Shown here piece by piece: positions 1 to 13,700 of a DNA stretch of 64,000 nt. A program made the position numbers and the translations under genes. Source of the DNA: Gremmenia infestans (lineage: Eukaryota; Ascomycota; Leotiomycetes; Helotiales; Hamatocanthoscyphaceae); the NCBI GenBank assembly GCA_032629725.1, contig JAFEVB010000025.1, forward strand, positions 1 through 64,000. Direction: 5' to 3'. Positions within the stretch are counted from its first letter, which is position 1. Each line of letters starts with the position of its first letter. The notes under the pieces are model-generated. The model made no database searches. It was not told the DNA's origin and worked only from the letters and a program-made list of their open reading frames with translations.

Positions 1-2960
1 AGCGCTACCTCCTATAACGCGCTAGGGCACGTAATCTAAGGCCCTCCACCAAATAATAAAAAGGTCGAAAAAGAGATACTAGTATAGTATAAGAAGTTCG
101 AATAGATGTTTAATAACCTATAAGGTAAGAAGGCCTTATCTAAATATTAACTATAGAACTATAAGATACCGCTTAAGAAAGGATATAAACCTTCTTAGGA
201 ACTACTTCGCTGGTATAGCAAAGAAAAAATAAGACTATAGAAGGAGTATATTAATAAGGCGTTATCTAAAGGATAGATAAGAGAGTTGCACTCCCTATTA
301 GGAGCGCTAATACTATTTATAAAGAAAAAAGATAGACTAGATCAATTTTATATTAACTACTAAAAGTTAAATAAGATAACTATAAAAAATTAATACTTAC
401 TACTATAGGCAGATAATATGCAAGACTATCTAAGAAAGGCGGTGATCTTTATATAACTAGATATAAGAGACGCATATTACCTAATCCATATTATAAAAGG
501 CGAGGAATAGAAAACGGCATTTTAAACTAGATTTAGTTACTATAAGTACTAGGTTATACCATTTAGGCTAACTAACGCCCTAGTAATCTGTTAAGAAGTT
601 AACTATAACGCGTTAAGAGCTTTCTTAGACAGGTTCTATATATATTACCTTAATAATATACTAGTATATTTAAATAATAAGAAATAGCACATAGGATATA
701 TAATATAGATCTTAGAAGCACTTACAGTAAAGGGATTCCGCCTAAAGCTATCTAAGTGCAACTTCTATATAAAAGAAATCACCTTTCTAGGCTATATAAT
801 TACACTAGAGAAAATCGGCCTAGACCCTAAAAAGGTCTAAGCGATTATTACCTAGGAGATACTAACTATAGTTAAATAGGTGCAATCTTTCCTAGGATTT
901 GCGAACTTCTACTAGAAGTTTATTAAGTTATATTTAAAGAAGGCTCTACTACTTATAGACCTAATAAAAAAGGAGAAAGAGTTTAAATAGACAGACAAAG
1001 CAGAAAAGGCATTCTAAGAACTAAAGCAGGCCTTTATAGAGGAACCTATCCGCTAGAACTTCCAGCTAGAACTTAAGTTAATAGTAGAGACAAATGCATT
1101 AGATAGAGCAATAGAGGAAGTGCTTATATAGAAATATAAGAATAGCAGCTAGTATCTAGTAGCATACTACTCTAGAAAAATAATATCTATAGAACTTAAC
1201 TATAATATATATAATAAGGAACTCCTAGTAATAGTTAAAGCACTATAGAAATAAAGGGTTTACCTTTAGGGGGCTAACTTTCTAGTAATAATTCTTACTA
1301 ATCATAAGAATCTTATTAGCTTTACTATAACTAAAGACTTAAATAAGCGATAGATAAGATAGGTAGAGACACTTGCTACCTATAACTTATAAATTAAATA
1401 TATAAAGAGGATAGAGAAACGCACGCGCTAATATACTAAGTCGGAAGCTAGGATATAAGATAAAAGAGGAAATAAAGAGCGTTGCGATCTTCTAGGAAAA
1501 CGGCGATAATCTTATTCTAAATAAATAATAAATCGCAGCCGCGACCTATCTAATAGCAACCTATTTATAGATAAAATCAGATTAGCATATAAAGGGGATA
1601 TAGTAGTAGAAGGCATCTTATAATACTTCTAGAGAATATAGAGAGGGCTTCTACTATATAAAGAATAAGATATATATTCTTAAAAGTATCTAAAAAGAAT
1701 TTGTTAAGGAATAATATAAGCTACTAGCTTACGGATATTAGGGAAATACTAGAACCTAGGAAAGGCTCTCGCGGAGATACTATTTCCTAAGCATGCAAAT
1801 AATAGTTAAGAAGGTTATTAGTAAGTATAATGCTTATATACGGAATAAGGTATTATAATACGCTTTATATAGTATAATGCAATTACCTGATATACTAAAG
1901 ACTCCTTGACATCTATTATATAGGACTTTATAGTTAAACTACTACTATCCAAGGATCTAATAATAGGAGTAGAATATAATTCTATCCTAGTTATTATAGA
2001 TAGGTTAATAAAATACACCTATATAATACCCTATAAGAAGTTAAGCATAGCTAAAGACTTAGCTTAGGCATTTCTCTAAGTAGTAGTAGTAAACTATAGC
2101 GCGCTAGAAGAAATTATATTAGATAGAGATCAGCTCTTTACTTTAAAATTCTAGACGGCATTTATAGCTTTGCTAGGTATTAAAAGGAAGCTATTAATAA
2201 GTTTTTACCTATAAACCGACAGATAAACTAAACGGATAAATTAGATAATAGAAATATATATCCGGTATTATATAAACTATAAGTAGAATAACTAGGTAGA
2301 ACTTCTACCACTTGCCTAGTTTGCATATAATACGTTAGCTGCGGAAAATATAAAGATCTTACTAGTATACGCGAATTATAGTTATAACCCCGAGGCCTAC
2401 CGCTTTGCGATAACCTTAGGAGTAGACAACTAATCCGCGACTATGCAGGTAGAAGACCTTAAAGCACTTTAGAAGGAACTAGCTAGCGACCTAGCATTCT
2501 TTATAAAAAGAGCAGCGTTATACTACGACGGAAAATATAGTATAGAACCTACGCTTAAAGAAGGGGATAAGGTCTACCTAATACGAAAAAATATCAAAAT
2601 AAAACAATTAAGCATAAAACTAGATCATAAAAAGCTAGGGCCATTTAAAATTAAACGAATTACAGGACTAGTTAACTATAAATTAGCACTACCTAGAATA
2701 ATAAACATATATCTAGTATTCTATATATCTCTCCTTAAACTAGCACTACTAGGGGCGCCACCTGCGCCTATCATAGAAATCCAACCAGTTAACCCTAACG
2801 CTAAATATAAGGTTAAAGCAATACTAGACTATAAATAGGTTAGAGGAAGTGTTAGGTACTTAGTTAAATAGATAAACTACCTACACTTAGAAAACACCTA
2901 GGAGCTAGGAATAATACTTAGGGACCTTAAGATATTTATAGACTATTAAGGTTAGCACCC
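1..2960 (+). pseudogene. Ty3/gypsy chromovirus pol relic (RIP-degraded, 5' end outside window)
   Basis: No open frame survives, but reading through stops in shifting frames gives retrotransposon polyprotein domains in the normal Ty3/gypsy order. The reverse transcriptase start (about 290-340) reads like GAPILFVKKKDG and the catalytic block (about 643-668) reads YLNNILVY for YLDDILVY. It is followed by FLGYII (about 785) and NFYxKFI (about 903). An RNase H-like stretch lies near 1085-1330 (ELNYNIYNKELL, TNHKNL). The integrase zinc-binding region is near 1735-1850, and the core near 1910-2150 contains SILVIIDRLIKYTY and ILDRDQLFT. A chromodomain-like YLVKxxxYLHLENTxE lies near 2855-2905, which marks the chromovirus branch. 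Internal stops are mostly TAG/TAA where CAG/CAA or TGG is expected, as RIP leaves. Gag and the 5' LTR are not in the window. Confidence 0.88.
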
Positions 2961-4079
2961 CGACCTAACTAGAACAGGTCTAAAGGATTATACGTAGCTA
3001 GCGATATAATAAAGATAGGGTTGCTAAAAGGGTTAGGACTAAGCAAAAAACTACTAGCAAGAAAGTTAGAAATAGAAGCAGGCAGAGTTCCCTGCTTACA
3101 CCGCCCACTTTCCTTCTTCTTAACTTTCTTTTTCTTCTCTAAGGCATTAAGCTTATTAAGGGTTTTAAGGCCTTAGCGTAATATGTCCTAGGTATAGCGT
3201 TTAAACTTGGACTATTACCGGTTAAAGCGTAATAGTTTTAAGAGCATCTTCTATCTCTTCTGCTCTAGATAAAGTTCTTCGCGCTCTAGTATAGACTAGT
3301 CCGCAAGCAACGGCCCATAGATATTACACTTTATTTTTAACTTCACGCAAGCACCACATTTGCCTAAACTAGAGGATTTAGACATAATATACTCCAAGCC
3401 TTAGGATTTACAATAAGTGCACTTTATATTAATAGGATAGCTAGAAGAGACAATTCGGTCGTAAAGAATAAAGCGCTCTTTATCTTTAACGCCGCGAATA
3501 GGTAGTATAATAAGAAAGAAGAAAGGCTATACTATAAGAAAGATGTTTTCCTATATTATACTTAAGCGTAGAGGCTACGCTAACTAAGAGGGGAATAGTA
3601 TTATAAATATAATATATAACCAAAGAACCTTAGGCTTAGTATCTAACTCTAGACGTAGAAGAACCCTTGGTAGGAACAGATTTTCCTTATATAAGCAAGA
3701 AACGTTCTTCTAGTATATTAGTCACATAACGGACTAAGGAGGACCATAGAGATCCTCGCGGCCTATCAGGATCCATCAGGATCTAAAGGCATAATAGTTC
3801 TATATAAGACTAGGTTATTACCTATTAGATAGAAGCTTCATGCTTAACTTAAATAGTATTTCCTAATATATACTTATTACTTTATACTTTATAATAAGCT
3901 ATACTTCTAAGTATAGCAACTAGTAATCTATTAATAGATACCGACATTAACCTAATAATAACCTAGGTCTAGGAACCTACTTAAGTCATAAAACTTACCC
4001 TAGCACTACGTAAGCTAGGCGATCGTTATAAAGAGGTTTCTTTTTATCTTACAACTATATCTATATAACTATACTATAA
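2961..4079. other. RIP-degraded sequence 3' of the gypsy relic, no gene
   Basis: This stretch is AT-rich with dense stops in all frames. I see no protein family here. It presumably includes the 3' end of the gypsy element and other repeat debris, but I could not define LTR ends. Positions 3841-4030 match a second copy near 33.7 kb and are listed separately. Confidence 0.5.
3841..4030 (+). repeat. Dispersed 190-bp repeat 'B', copy 1
   Basis: The segment begins tgcttaacttaaatagtatt and ends near gcgatcgttata. It aligns almost without gaps to 33645-33835, in the same orientation and about 30 kb away. Differences are mainly C/T and G/A transitions, as expected from RIP. The size and the pairing with unrelated flanks suggest an LTR or LTR fragment, but no TG..CA ends or target duplication could be fixed. 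Confidence 0.7.
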
Positions 4080-5424
4080 GTCCAGATCTAAACCCCTAGT
4101 ATATCTATTAAACGTGTAATCTCTAGTATAATCTCGAACGCTAGCTTAACTAAATCCCGTTCTATAATATAGTATATAAAACTTATAGCTTCCCTAAAGT
4201 CCTTATTACTTATAATATATAGAACCTAAGACTAATAACCCGGGGTATTAGTAGGTAGGCTAAGATTATATATTAGATTCTATAAGCAATCTCTATAAAG
4301 ATATATAAAGTAGGTTAATCCTAGAATAGATTGGAAAGTAGGCTAAGATAAATGCTTAAAGCGAATATTCTTATATTTAGCTCTAGCGATATCTAATAAT
4401 ATAAGCGAACTAATACTAATAACTATATATAATAGGGCGCTCTTTATAATCTTATCTGTAAGTAAAAAGACTAGGATATTATAGTAATAAAGCAGGCAAA
4501 TGCCTGCTAGATAAAGAGTAGGTTGGGTTCTATTAGCTTAAGCTATAGCTTAAGTACCTTTTTTCTTTAAAAGCGGTAGAATAATTAAACTAGTACTAGT
4601 TACCGCTGGTTATTTGCTATTAGAGTTAGAGGAGATTGCTTTAGATTATACTAAGCTGGACTAGCTATGGCGTAAAAAGCGCAAGGGTAGTAGAGGATAG
4701 TATAATATAGCGTTGGAGCTAGAGAAGGTAGCTTTAGATTATATAGAGCTAGACTTACTAGGGCGCAGAGAGCGCGATAGTAGTAGGGAAGAAGGTACCT
4801 TAGTATTCTTTTTTCCCTATACCTTTTTCCTAAGCTATACTAATTAAGAGGCTATAGCTAGCAACGCTGCTAGTAACTAGCCCCTTAACTTATTAATCTA
4901 TAGAAAGGTACTATTTTCTAAAGCAATCTTAATTATTATATTAATAATCTCTTTTTTAACCTCTAAATTAGCATAAGAACGCTTATTTAACTTCCACTTC
5001 TTAAATATAACCTTAATAGCTTTGTTTTAAGCAGATAAAAACTTGGATACTATTAGGTTTATAACCTAATAAACTAGCTGCTCTAAAGGTCCCTAAAGTG
5101 TAACCTGTTATACGGTGGCGTTTCCCCACGCGGTAAAGTCTAAGTGCTAAGGCATAGTAAACTAGAAGCAAGCCTTATTATTATTATTGTTTGGATTAAA
5201 AGGCGCGAATAGTATAGTAATAATAGGGCTAGGCTAGTAGAATATAATAAAGAAGAATCGATTTTATAATAGTCTACTTTAGTTTATATAGTTACTATTA
5301 GTATGCGAACTCTAAAAGGAATAGCTAGAAAAAGGTAGGGTTATATATATAATACGATATAGTAGTCTAGGAGAAGTAATAAAACTAAATATTAATATAA
5401 GCTATTTAAAAAAGAAGTTTGCGG

Positions 5425-5935
5425 AGGCAGGTTATAAAGACAGATTAAGAAAGCAGGTTGCAGAGGCAAGTTTATAAAGGCGAAGTAGTAAAGGCAGGTT
5501 AAGTAGGCAAGTTTATAGAGGTAAGGTAGTAGGGGCAGGTTATAGGGGCAGGTTGCGGAGGCGGGGCAGGTTATAGGGGCAGGTTAAGAAGGCAAGTTTA
5601 TAGAGGCGAGGTAGTAGGGGCAGGTTATAGGGGCAGGTTGCAGAGGCGGGGCAGGTTATAGAGGCAGGTTAAGAAAGCAAGTTTACGGAGGCAAGGTAGT
5701 AAAGGCAGGTTATAGAGGCAGGTTGCGGAGGCAGAGCAGGTTATAGGTTAAGGAGGTAAGGTTGCGGAGGCGGGGCAGGTTAAGGAGGCAGGTTATAAAG
5801 GTAGAGCAGGTTGCAGGTTAAGAAGGCAAGGTTGCGGAGGCGGGGCAGGTTAAGGAGGCAGGTTATAGAGGTAGGTTGTAGAGGCAGGTTAAGGAGGCAG
5901 TTTGTAAAGGCAGTTTGCAAAGGCAGTTATAAAGC
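5425..5935 (+). repeat. G-rich minisatellite based on ggcaggtta / ggcaggttgcgga
   Basis: This is a degenerate tandem array of about 10-16 bp units such as ggcaggttata, ggcaggttgcggaggcgg and ggcaagtttatagaggcg, running for about 500 bp. It sits inside copy 1 of the long repeat. The corresponding part of copy 2 (about 23080-23260) has no such array, so the array expanded or was lost after the copies separated. Short open frames across it are artefacts of the repeat. Confidence 0.9.
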
Positions 5936-8399
5936 GAAGGCTACGGAGAAGATTATAAAGAAAGCCTTTTTAAGAGGAAAAGTAGAAAAGGGAAGATTAT
6001 AAAGGAAGGTAGAAAAGAGTAGGGAGAGTAAGCATTTACTATAATATACCTCTACTTCTAAGATATAAATAAATAACCGAAAAATACTACTAATAGCTAG
6101 AATACTTAGCATTCTCTTTATTATAATCTTTATAAAGTAGATAGTATTGCAACTTTATATTATTATAGAAGTTATACCCCTGCTTCTACGATTATTTATA
6201 GTTATAACCCTGCCTGCATTTATAACTTTACTTGTATTTATAACCTTACTTATCCTAAACCTGCCTACTTAATCTAACTTAAACTTTACTAAGAGTAGGA
6301 CGGTTAGTATTTACTATAGTAATACCTCTACTTCTAAGATTATTTACTATTATAACCTTATCTACTTTTCTAACTCCTAACCTTATCTATCTTAGACCCG
6401 CTTCTATCTTATCTACCTTTTATAGAACTGAAACCTATATGCATTTACTTTCTAATATATCCCCGCCGCTACTTATATACGCATATAGGTACGTTAAAAG
6501 TAAAACTAGGAAGCGATAAGACTAATACCAACTAGCAGACGCAATTCTATTATTAGTAGAAAAGGACTAATAGTAGGTATTAGTAATAAGTTAGGTTTTG
6601 TTTTAATATTTATAAGGAGTTATAGCATAGGTGTATAAGAATATATATAAATCTCTGCCAAGCTAGATCACGCATTTTAATACTTCCTAAGATTAAGCAG
6701 TTTACGCATTTTAATACCTTTAAGAATAAAGCAGATTACGTATTACTACACTTCTTAGAATTAGGCAGATCACGAATTTCTATATCTTTAGAAATTATAT
6801 AAATATATAATAAAGCTTAATATATACTCTAAGATAGAGAATATAAGTTTAGAAAGCAATTCTAGAGAAGCACGCCCGCAAGTAGTATCTGCAGGTATGC
6901 TACTATTATAGGAGAACTAAAATAAACTATTTGCTAATAAAAAGACTAGGTAGTAGCAATATTAAAATAGAGGATATAGTAGTTACTTAAGATATATATA
7001 TCTCTTTTAAGGTTTTCGTATCTGCTTAAGATAAATAAAAGACCTACGCGTTACTAATATAATAGACAATAGAGAGGAAACAAGGAACGCGCTAATACTA
7101 GGTATATCTAGCACTATATAAAAATGGATAAGATTTGCAACTACTAATAAAATAGAAGCACCTACTATAAGTTAACTAAGAAGTAACCTTAAGACGCTAC
7201 GGAATCCAACTAATATGCTAATTATACTACCTAATCTAAATAAGCTTCTAGTTAGAATTAAAGGGCGCTATTACCTAAATTAAGGATTGCTAGATATAGT
7301 ACTAAAGGAGGAATAGCTATCTTTCTCTACCTTAATAGGTGATAGCTAGCGCATAGTACTAAACTAAGACCTGCTAGGGTGCTATATAGACTAGGCGAAA
7401 ATATGCGAAGCTATTTAAGCTAAGTTTAATATCTACGTAAGTGCAACGACCTATAAGCTAGGCTGGATAAGCAAAGCAATTAGCGCCTGATTTAGGGAGT
7501 AATACTATAAGATTATAAACAAGTTAACCTTTAGAAATGCGATTAGTGCTATATATAATTATAGCGGCAGGAACTATAAAGATTACTAGGTAACTATATA
7601 CTTATAGGTTCCTATACTAAAGGAACCTGTATTTTATCTAAGTAGGCGCGCGTAAGTAGAAAAGGAGATACTAAGAGCACTTGCTAAAAAGGAAAACGCT
7701 TCTATATAAGATATATAAATTGCAAAGCCTAGACTATTATCTCTACTTAGTTATTAGTTAGAGGGCCTTATTACTTTACTAAATAACCTGCTAAATAACC
7801 TTTCTTAAAACGGTAGATAGTCTATGCTAGTTATTAATTTAGATTCCCTAGTTAAGCATAGTAAATAGTCTGCGGAGGCGCCTTTGCTAGATAGTCCTTT
7901 AGAAAACAAAAGATAGTCTATACTAGTAATTATATTAGATTCCCTAGTTAAGGATAGTAAATAGTCTATGAAGGCAACTCTACTAGATAATCCTTTAAGA
8001 GACGGTGGATAGTCTGCTCTACTAATCGTCTTAGATTCCCTAGTTAAGAATAATATCTCTGCACTAAGTTTAGCCCTAGAGGCGGGGTAGAGTGAACTAG
8101 ATAATAAAATAACTTTATACCTAGTACTACTAGCACTAGAGAGGCTAGAATAGGAACCTGATAAGTCCTCTAAGGATTAGATAAGGAGAATAGCGGAGTA
8201 GGAGCAAATAATAGAGGATATTGCCTATCTAAAGTAAGTTAGATAAATTAGTAACTAAAAGTAGAGAAAGGAGAGATAACTAACCTAGCCAATCTAGAAC
8301 GCAAGCGATCCTAGATAGCTTATTATATATGCATCTTACCTTAAAAAACTAAAAGAAGACTTATTAAATGCTTTATTATAATTAGGAAGATTATAAACC

Positions 8400-10640
8400 A
8401 GAGTACTATATTAATATCCCGGGGGGATTTATATATAAACTCCTGCTAGTATAGGCCTTCTTTCTTTAGTAGTGCTTGCAACAGTTCTATAGCGGCCTTA
8501 GGGCAGCAATTATTAGTTATATTATAGGAATCGGAAAGATAATACTTGTTTTAGCTATCTACTATATATAATATATTATTAACTAGATATAGTATAAGAT
8601 TAAGTTAACCCCTAGAGATTATATTTATCCCTAAAAAGATAATAGGAAAACGGTATATCTAAATAATACTAAGATGCAAATAAAGTACTTCTTTAACTAT
8701 CTATACGTTTAGGCTTTACTAATATATTTTATTAAGTAGAAGATAAAAGCGACTATTATAGTAGCTCCGGTAGGGTTGCTTTACGTCTAGGTAAAGGAAG
8801 CCTACACATGCTGGCCCCCTAATAATAATCCACCCGTAAGGGTCTAGCTTGCCTATAGTAATACTAAGGGAGAAGTAAAACGATTTTTAGATAAAATTGC
8901 AGACTTGATTAGAGATAAGATAGAGTAGAAGGGGGAGGAGCTAGGAGAAGACGAATTCGCTAAAAGGGATCCTAACTGCTATAAAGGCCGTATAGAGAAT
9001 AGTATAGTATTTATTCTTACTATCTTGTAATCCCTCCGCCTATATTTTACTAAGCATTTCCTAACTATAAACACCTATACTATTAAGCAAGCGGGCATAG
9101 TAATAAAGAGAAACCCTAACCCTAAACCTTAGCGGGTCTCTAAGTATAAAAGAGAGTTTCTAATAATACTAATCTCTATATTTTTCCGCGATGAATACTA
9201 TCTTAAGTAAGGCCTATTATTCCTAACTATTATAATATACTAGTATATTATAGACTTGTTTAATAATAGCTAAGATTAAGACTATATAGAGGTCTACTTA
9301 GGCTGGTTAAGTAGTACCTTTATCTCTACTAGGCCTAGGGATATCAGCAAGATCGTTTAGCTAATAAGCTATAAAACGTGGATAGAATATAGGGTTCTTT
9401 AATACTAGATAATAGGCAAGTGTTAATAGTTGGCAGAATAATAGAATGCTATGATTCTTAATAAAAAGTTAAGCGTAGAGGCGAAAAGGAATAAGATAGC
9501 GGAGATTATCTAAGAATTTATACCTTTTCTAGTAAGTATTATAATCTAATTTATAATAAAAAGCAACTTTCTTAGCAAAAAGTTAGTTAGCGTCCCTAAG
9601 TATAACTATAGAGAGTGCTAAGTTAATAATAACTAAGACTGGAAAGATAGACTAGCGCAGATTTGCTAAAAGAAAGATACTGAATTTAATTAGAGGCGCG
9701 AGGAGTCTAAGCGCTAGTATAAGGCGAGATATAACCACTTAAACAATTAGACTAAGTTAGCGAGGGATAATATAAGGTTATACTACTAGAAGCGTCTTTA
9801 CTCTTTATTTCTATACCTAATAGAGCTACGTAAAGGCGCGAATCTTAATAAATCGCTATTGCTAATAGCAGATAAATAGAAATATTAGATATTAGAGCAT
9901 TGCCCCGCGGAGGAAAAGTAGACGCAAGAAATATTAACTAACTTATACTATATATATCTAGATAAGATAGTTAAGTTATCCGCTAAACTTTAGTTTATTA
10001 GTATATATATTAAGTAATATTAGAAAACGCTTAATATAACAGGCGAGCTTTACCGCTAGATCTTAGGTTCTTGGTTCTTTATAGGTGCATACGTGATATA
10101 TCTTATACGTTTTACCTACTTTACATAGCTACTTAAGCAAATAACTAACTTGGGATTAGTACCTGAAATACTACCTACGTATTCTAGACTATAATATTAT
10201 GTAGATCTATGAAATGCAGACGGACTCCGCGAAAGCTGCTTAGCTTAAGAAGTTCTAAGGCGATCTAGATAGTAATAAGGTAAAGAAAAAGGCGAGATAT
10301 TTTATAAGGGCTATATTAGCCTTTTAATCGGCTTAACCTTAAACGAGGCTTTATAGGTAATACTGCTAGAACCCGACTTCCGACCTAGTATAATAGTGCA
10401 AGCATTTATACGCTACTATAGATAAGGGAATAAGAACCTAAAAGTGTGGTCGGTTCTATTACACGTAAAGGATAGCGCAGTAGAAGACCGAATCTTAGAA
10501 ATTAATAGGTTCTAGAAAGCTATTAGCAATGCAGGCGAAACAAGCAAACTTAATAAAGCTAAGCGGATGCAGGTATTAAAGGATCTAAAGGAAAAGGGGA
10601 AAGTAGAGAGAGAGAAGGATAATGCTCTAGATAACAAATA
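8400..10640 (+). pseudogene. SNF2/Rad54-type helicase relic, copy 1
   Basis: The conceptual plus-strand reading, broken by many TAG/TAA codons, contains an ATP-binding loop at about 8525-8550 reading IIGIGKIILVLAIYY, where GIGKT is expected. At about 10325-10480 it has the classic SNF2 C-terminal block: GLTLNEALQVILLEPDFRP, then IVQAFIRYYRQGNKNLKVW and VEDRILEINRFQKA. In active SNF2 proteins this block holds motifs V and VI. The reading ends at a stop near 10640. Threonine ACA to isoleucine ATA in the Walker A loop fits RIP. The N-terminal part, perhaps from about 7080, is coding-like but unrecognised. The gene is dead. Confidence 0.72.
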
Positions 10641-10790
10641 ACCTCCCTTTATAGGTAGATTAATAAGTGAAAATAAATATAGCTTATGCCTAAACCTAGT
10701 ATATAAAACCTGCTTCTATACCTGTCTTTATACACCTGCTATAAACCTGCTCTAATAAACCTGTATCCAAACCTGGCCTGCTATAAAAAG

Positions 10791-13700
10791 AGTATTAAGG
10801 GGTCTATAAAGCCTTTAAGAAGCTCCGCTAGATATTAGCTAATAGGTTATCTTATAACCCTATTAAATAGATAAATCTAAAAACATCTAAATATGCGGTT
10901 TTAAAAGATAAAGCAAGCTTGTAAAAGAATATAAGATATCGGATTACTACTAGAATAGTAAAGATAAAACAGTAAAGAGAATATATATTAATACTTCTAG
11001 GAAGTGCATTTAATTCGAATAAAAGGAAGAGTTTATATAATAAGATTTATTTATTAAAGAAAAGTATTTATTAAATCGTTTATCTTTATCTCTAAAAAGT
11101 ATAGTCTAGCTTATACTTATACTATAGAGGTAATTAGTATATATTCTAAGTTAAGAGATTTAGGTATTATTATAGTATACTAAATTATATAGGATGAACC
11201 TTTTTGCTATTTATAAAGAGGGGTTTAATATATATATATTATCTATTACGTTCTTTGGGTACTTTTAGTACCCTTTATAGTAAAGATAAGTTGGATTTAG
11301 AATTAGAAGATCTTTTATTAAAGAGGTATTAAATTATTATATTATAAAAAGAGAGGCTTCTAAGTAGTAGTAAGCGAAGCAAGGTGGCCTAAAAGAGAGG
11401 TGCCAACTTGTATTATTAAAGGTTAAAAGATATAGTTTAAAATAAGCAGAAATAACTATACTATATAGTTCTGAATTATTTAATATAAGTAATACGAAGC
11501 TGTATAGTATGAACCTTTTTGCTATTTATAAAGTGAGGTTCGATACGCATATATTATATATCACGTTCTTAGTTTTTATTTTTATTTTTAAGACTAGCCT
11601 AGCTGATTTTAGCTAGAGTTTTATTTTATTATAATAATAAATCTTATTTATACAATTAATAAAGAAATATATAGTAGTAGAAAGCTAGATATAGATCTTA
11701 TATAAGTAATAAATATAAACCTTCTAATCCTATATTATTAAATATTATCTTAAAAGGTTATTTTAATCTTATTAATACCTAACTTTTAAAGAATAACTAA
11801 GAGAAGCTGCTAACTAAGTAGTATATCCTTTCTTCTATTTATATATATCCTCTCTTTTATAAGCTACCATATATATATATCTTAAGATCGTAGAGCTTAT
11901 ATATATTTAAATATGCAATTAGATATTCAACTTAATCTAGTAGTTAAGTGGCTAAGTGGTTAAAAAGGCCTCGTAGTAAAGTTTCGAGATCTTTAAGCAT
12001 TTGCTAATTAATATAATAGTAATGCCATAGCTAATCGCCTAAGTTAGTATTTCTAATCCTTCTTCTTAGAAATAGGAGTATCGAAAAGTTTAAGCGTAAT
12101 ATAAGCTAGGAAAGAAGATCGTAGATAATTATAATATAAGTTATATAGAATAGAACCTTAGTATAGTAAACTAACTTAAAATAGTACTAGCATCTTATAG
12201 TTAAAGGTAGGGTTAAGGGCTTAGAGAAGAAATAAAGTAAAGTAAAGAGGCAGATAGAAAACACGAAGGCTTTTAGCTTAGTAGTTTATATAGATTAAGA
12301 AAGGTTTAAGATAGGAAATTAAGAGAAGTAAGTCTAGCTTTTTTTTCTTTTAATATTATAATCTAATAATAAGATAACTGCTTTAAGCTTCTATTTTAAG
12401 TATAAAAGTCCTAGGATTTTAAAGATTTTAAATAAGAAAATTTCTCTGCACTTATATACTATACCTCTCTTAATCTAAGAATGATCTAACTCCTACTTAT
12501 ACTTAAATACTATATATACCAATATTCTAGTAATATTAAGTATAAATATCCTAGTACTACTAGTAATAATAATATTTGGTATTTATATTTTAAAAGCCCT
12601 AACGCTACTTAAATCTTGATTGAACATTTTATATAACTACTATATAAAGTAGCTAGTAATTAAGATTCCTACCATAAGTAATAGATCTTAAAAGTTATTA
12701 AGTATAGTTAAGAATTAGTAAAAGTTATTATTATAGTAAAGTAGAGTATAATAATATCTTACTAAGTCCTAGAAAGCAAGCATTTATAATTAATACTAGC
12801 TAGAGGTTAATAAGTAAGGCAACTTCTAGTATAATTAAGCTTTGTTTTCTTAGGCCCGAGGTTGTCTTAGTAATATGCAAAAAACGCATCTAGTAGAGCC
12901 GCTTAGTTATAGTTACAATTAGAAATATTCTTATACTAAATTATATCTAAGATTTACTTATATACTTTTAGTATATTAGACTGGACCTAGTCTTATCCTT
13001 CTACTAGTATATCTTTTGCTAGCATAATCCCATTTTAGGGTTAATTATATTATATTACAGCGGTAAAGGTTAGCGTTCTGCGAATAAGCGAGAGAAAAAG
13101 GGGGGTAGTAGCTTCCGGATAGAACTTCTATTATATATATAACGCTAGTAGTAAAAAAGCTTCGCCTCCCCTCCTCTATTAAGCGCTAGGAGCAAGAAGA
13201 TCCTATTTAGCTCTAATTATATAATAGAACGTATTATATAGGCCGCGTATAACTCGATCTATCTTTCGATTTTACTTATAAAAAGGCTTGAAAATAGAAA
13301 TGCATAAATAGCAAACTTACGCTTTATTAACTTGCTTCTACTTAGAACTACCTAAAACTTATACTTTATTAACTTGCTTCTACTTAGAACTACCTAGAAC
13401 CTATTACCTAGTAAGAATTATTGCTTTTACACTTTTTTAAATCTAATATAGAGATATCTCCTAGCAGCGACTATTAATATTGCCCCCCCTACTAATCTAA
13501 ACCTTATCTACCTGCAAATTGCGCCTAGTTATATCTATTAGCTTGCGGTAGATCTTTAAAGCTTAGGGACTTATTAAGGGGAAATCTTTTAGGTTGCGGC
13601 GGCCGTTTAGTTATTAAGCGATAGTATTAGGCGTATATAATAGGTCGTAGATAAAGACCTAGCTTGCTAGTTAATTAATTATAGGGAGATAAGGCTATAT

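Larger units (their letters stand above)
4080..10790. repeat. Long interspersed repeat, copy 1 (carries SNF2 helicase relic)
   Basis: This region is collinear with about 21860-27660. Shared landmarks include the block around 4321-4440 (matching 22081-22200), the block around 4830-4920 (22490-22600), the region around 7260-7640 (24120-24520) and the helicase part 8400-10640 (25190-27450). Both copies are RIP-mutated throughout. The left third (about 4080-5400) makes more sense on the minus strand and the rest on the plus strand, so the parent element probably carried divergent genes. Apart from the helicase I do not recognise the encoded proteins. Both copies end in short tandem blocks containing aacctggcct. 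No terminal repeats or target duplications could be assigned, so the class of element is unknown. Confidence 0.75.

Noticed and set aside
1818..2018. Minus-strand open frame of 66 codons within the gypsy relic
   Set aside because: Lies antisense to the readable integrase core; AT-rich artefact.
5811..6112. Short open frames on both strands over the G-rich minisatellite
   Set aside because: They follow the tandem repeat units, have repetitive K/R-rich composition and no family resemblance.
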